DNA from: Streptomyces albipurpureus
Lineage (GTDB): Bacteria > Actinomycetota > Actinomycetes > Streptomycetales > Streptomycetaceae
Assembly: GCF_023701525.1 (NCBI RefSeq)
Contig: NZ_JAMQAW010000007.1
Span: forward strand, 1-46,122
Direction: 5' to 3'
Length of the DNA stretch: 46,122 nt
In this document: in pieces, positions 43,522 to 46,122 of the stretch
Position numbering within the stretch: position 1 is the stretch's first letter
Layout: each line of letters begins with the position of its first letter
The notes under the pieces: model-generated
What the model saw: the letters and a program-made list of their open reading frames with translations, nothing else
What the model was told of the DNA's origin: nothing
The model's database searches: none
Made by a program: the position numbers and the translations under genes

Positions 43522-46122
43522 GTGAACGACCACCAGACAGAGCGCGAGCGGGCACTCGCCGGGCTACGCAGCCGGCTGGCTGACGCGCTGGCCGGCGCGC
43601 GGCTGACCAAGGCGCAGCTTGCTGTGCGGGCGGGGCTGGGCCGGACGACCGTGCACGGAGCATTCCAGCACGGCGCGCCCGTGCCCTCGGCAGCAACGGT
43701 GGCAGCCCTGACGAAAGCGCTGGGCCTGCCGGCGGACGAACTTCTACAACTCCGCCGCACCGCAGTGGCAGGCAATGTCGGCGAAGACCGTCCCGCCGCG
43801 GGACCAGGGTTGGTGGGTCTGGGGTGGCCAGGAGTCGAAGGCCTTCACGATTCGACCACTCATCAACCGTCGGATAGCGGATGGCCGGTGGAGATCGGGC
43901 CGGTCCCCACCCTGGCAACCGCGTTCCAGCCCCGGACCGGATTACGCGAACGCATCGACGCGGCACGCGCCGACAGCGGAGCAGTCGTCCTCACCCAGAC
44001 CGCACCCAGAGAAGAAACCCGGGCCCCGGACGGTCGGCATGGGCGGACGCGCGTACTGTCCGGAGGGGGCGGGGTTGGTAAGTCCCAACTCGCCGCCTCC
44101 TACGCCACCGACGCCCTCGAAGACGGAACTGATCTCGTCCTGTGGACCTCCGCGGCTGAAACCGGGCAGGTCATCACCACCTACGCCCAAACAGCCCTGC
44201 GGGTCCGCGCACCCGGCGCGGACGAGCAGGACCCGGAAGCGGACGCCCGCGCGTTCCTGGCCTGGCTGAAGACCACACGGCGGCGGTGGCTCATCGTGCT
44301 CGACGACGTCACCGACCCCGCGGCGATGCAGCCGTGGTGGCCGATCAGCCGCACCGGCACCGGCTGGGTCCTCGCCACCACCCGCCTCCACGACGCACGC
44401 ATGACTGGTGGTGGGCGGACCCGCGTACGGGTCGACGTCTATACCCCGGAAGAAGCCGACGGGTATCTCCGCGCGCGGCTGGGTGGGGACGGGATGGGGC
44501 ATCTCCTCGACCAGTCGGTGGGTGGGTTGGCCGACGCCCTGGGGTGTCTGCCACTGGCCCTCGGGCACGCCGCGGCCTACATGATCAACGAAGAAATCTC
44601 CTGCACCGCCTACCTCCAGCGGTTCAATGACCGGCAGACACGCCTGGAAGAGGCGCTGCCCTCCTGGGCGGACACCGAAGGCTACGGACGTCAGATCACC
44701 ACCACACTCCTGATGTCGCTGGAAGCCGCCCGCGCGGTTGATCCGACCGGGATCGCCGAACCCGTCCTGCGCCTGACCGCGCTCCTCGACCCCGCAGGAC
44801 ACCCCCACGCACTGTGGGCGACCAGTCCCGTCCTCGACCGCCTCGAGCAGCACCGCCAACCCAGCCGGAACGGTGAGCGGGAACGCCCCACGGCCGCCGA
44901 GGCCAGCCGGGCGCTGCGGGTCCTGCACCGCTACGCACTGATCACCCACACCGGCACCGGACCCCGCTCCGTGCGGATCCACGCGCTGACCGCCCGCGCC
45001 GTCCGCGAAACCCTCCCCCACCAACTCACGGACGGTCACACACAAGCCGCGGCCGGCGGACTCCTCGCCTGCTGGCCCGAGCAGGACACCCTCCCCGTCC
45101 ACCGGGATCTCGCCGCCGCGCTGCGAGCCTGCACCGAGAGCCTTTACCACCACACCGGCGACCGCCTCCGGCACCCCGACGCCCCTCTAGTCCTCCATCG
45201 TGCAGGCCTGAGCCTCCTCTCCGCAGGCCTGCATACCGCGGCCACCGCACACTGGCAACACCTCGCCACCGTCACCGAACACACCCTGGGGCCCGACCAC
45301 CCCGACACCCTCGCCACCCGCAACAACCTCGCCAACGCCTGCCAGCAGGCGGGGCGCACCGGCGACGCCATCCGGATCCTGGAGCAGGTCCTGGCCGACT
45401 CCGAACGCGTCCTGGGGCCTGGCCATCCCGACACCCTCGCTCCCCGCGGCAGCCTCGCCACCTCCTACGGACAGGCGGGCCGCATCCGGGAGGCCGTCCG
45501 GATCCACGAGCAGGTCCTGGCCGACAGCGAGCGCACCCTCGGACCCGAACACCCCCAAACCCTCACCACCCGCAACAACCTCGCCGTCGCCTACGGACAG
45601 GCGGGCCGCATCCGTGAGGCCGTCCGGATCCACGAGCAGGTCCTAGCCGACCGCGAGCGCACCCTGGGACCTGAACACCCCACCACCCTCACCACCCGCA
45701 ACAACCTCGCCAACTCCTACTGGCTGGCGGGCCGCATCCCTGAGGCCGCCCGGATCCACGAGCAGGTCCTCGCCGACCGCGAGCGCATCCTCGGACCTGA
45801 CCACCCCCACACCCTCAATACCCGCAGCAACCTCGCCACCGCTTACAGGCGGGGCCGCAGCAGCGACACCACCGACGCCGTCCGGATCGAAGAGCAGCTC
45901 CTCGCCGACACCGACCGCATCCTGGGACCTGAACACCCCACCACCCTCACCACCCGCAGCAACCTCGCCACCTCCTACCGGCGGGCCTGGCGCACCGGCG
46001 ACGCCATACGGCTCGAAGAGCAACTCCTCGCCGACACCGACCGCATCCTAGGACCCGAACACCCCCAAACCCTCACCACCCGCAGCAACCTCGCCAACTC
46101 CTACCGGCAGGCCGGGCGCACC
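43522..46122 (+). CDS. XRE-NB-ARC-TPR STAND protein (3' end cut by window)
   Basis: Open from GTG 43522 to the window end: 867 residues seen, no stop. Residues ~30-85 are an XRE-like helix-turn-helix (LTKAQLAVRAGLGRTTVHGAF). The NB-ARC core has Walker A SGGGGVGKSQ (K187) and Walker B WLIVLDDV (D261, D262). From about residue 589 (base 45286) kinesin-light-chain type TPR repeats begin. This is the layout of SARP-less AfsR-like regulators and of TPR-type phage sensors. An HTH suggests DNA binding; the repeats suggest protein sensing. The reading frame is intact throughout. Confidence 0.82.
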   Translation, partial: MNDHQTERERALAGLRSRLADALAGARLTKAQLAVRAGLGRTTVHGAFQHGAPVPSAATVAALTKALGLPADELLQLRRTAVAGNVGEDRPAAGPGLVGLGWPGVEGLHDSTTHQPSDSGWPVEIGPVPTLATAFQPRTGLRERIDAARADSGAVVLTQTAPREETRAPDGRHGRTRVLSGGGGVGKSQLAASYATDALEDGTDLVLWTSAAETGQVITTYAQTALRVRAPGADEQDPEADARAFLAWLKTTRRRWLIVLDDVTDPAAMQPWWPISRTGTGWVLATTRLHDARMTGGGRTRVRVDVYTPEEADGYLRARLGGDGMGHLLDQSVGGLADALGCLPLALGHAAAYMINEEISCTAYLQRFNDRQTRLEEALPSWADTEGYGRQITTTLLMSLEAARAVDPTGIAEPVLRLTALLDPAGHPHALWATSPVLDRLEQHRQPSRNGERERPTAAEASRALRVLHRYALITHTGTGPRSVRIHALTARAVRETLPHQLTDGHTQAAAGGLLACWPEQDTLPVHRDLAAALRACTESLYHHTGDRLRHPDAPLVLHRAGLSLLSAGLHTAATAHWQHLATVTEHTLGPDHPDTLATRNNLANACQQAGRTGDAIRILEQVLADSERVLGPGHPDTLAPRGSLATSYGQAGRIREAVRIHEQVLADSERTLGPEHPQTLTTRNNLAVAYGQAGRIREAVRIHEQVLADRERTLGPEHPTTLTTRNNLANSYWLAGRIPEAARIHEQVLADRERILGPDHPHTLNTRSNLATAYRRGRSSDTTDAVRIEEQLLADTDRILGPEHPTTLTTRSNLATSYRRAWRTGDAIRLEEQLLADTDRILGPEHPQTLTTRSNLANSYRQAGRT
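45286..46122 (+). repeat. Tandem 42-residue TPR repeats
   Basis: Six full repeats and a partial seventh, period 126 bases (one unit 132). Each starts LGPxHPxTL, followed by NLA, AGR and LLAD/VLAD. DNA identity between units is high, which points to recent expansion by slippage or recombination. The repeats run past the window. Confidence 0.85.

Noticed and set aside
43942..45174. 410-codon minus-strand frame opposite the NB-ARC protein
   Set aside because: Antisense shadow; the plus strand has Walker motifs and TPRs in one uninterrupted frame.

Overview
The window looks like the extreme left end of a linear Streptomyces replicon (chromosome arm or linear plasmid). Three things support this. 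Base composition is high-GC with strong G/C third-position bias in the genes. Bases 1-220 are a chain of short hairpins with TNC-type loops, the architecture of Streptomyces telomeres, and the first bases match the inner half of the archetypal terminal palindrome, so only a few terminal bases seem to be missing. The first gene inward is a helicase with C-terminal helicase-associated (HA) repeats, like the TtrA-type helicases found next to Streptomyces telomeres. Whether this is chromosome or plasmid cannot be decided from the window.

Inward from the telomere comes a dense defence region. Bases 3559-14679 hold a DISARM-like locus: drmC, drmB, drmA and a DrmE-like gene overlap head to tail on the minus strand, and a DUF1156/Zn-ribbon DPPY methyltransferase is divergent. 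A 5'-truncated, frameshifted helicase tail follows at 14680-15032. Bases 15187-21852 are a complete type I Wadjet operon, jetABCD, with every junction a 4-base overlap. Bases 21853-23088 are a gene-poor scar with two copies of a 167-bp dispersed repeat and two decayed HA-domain tails. Bases 23089-26548 (minus) are a three-gene ABC three-component (ABC-3C) type operon: a restriction-endonuclease-like protein, a small middle component and a Rad50-like ATPase with a CxxC hook.

Bases 26550-29450 carry small unrecognised genes and a DUF402 remnant. Bases 29795-35824 form a stress and regulatory cluster: a cold-shock protein, a MerR-type regulator, an RsbW-like kinase, CsbD, DUF2267 (one intact, one deleted), Hsp20 with a divergent RheA-type repressor and two exact or near-exact RheA operators, and a HATPase-phosphatase fusion. 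Bases 36162-40487 hold a secreted protein, two membrane proteins, a small protein and several gene remnants, including a 36-base exact fragment of the csp gene and a third HA-domain tail. The third copy of the 167-bp repeat lies at 40506-40674. It is followed by two STAND NTPases, a membrane-anchored NACHT protein and an XRE-NB-ARC-TPR protein that runs off the window end, with a 65-residue membrane protein between them.

Together, the terminal 46 kb is accessory DNA rich in anti-invader systems: DISARM-like (phage DNA), Wadjet (circular plasmids), ABC-3C and STAND sensors. They are separated by recombination debris derived from telomere-type helicase genes. No tRNA, rRNA, CRISPR array or intact transposase was seen.
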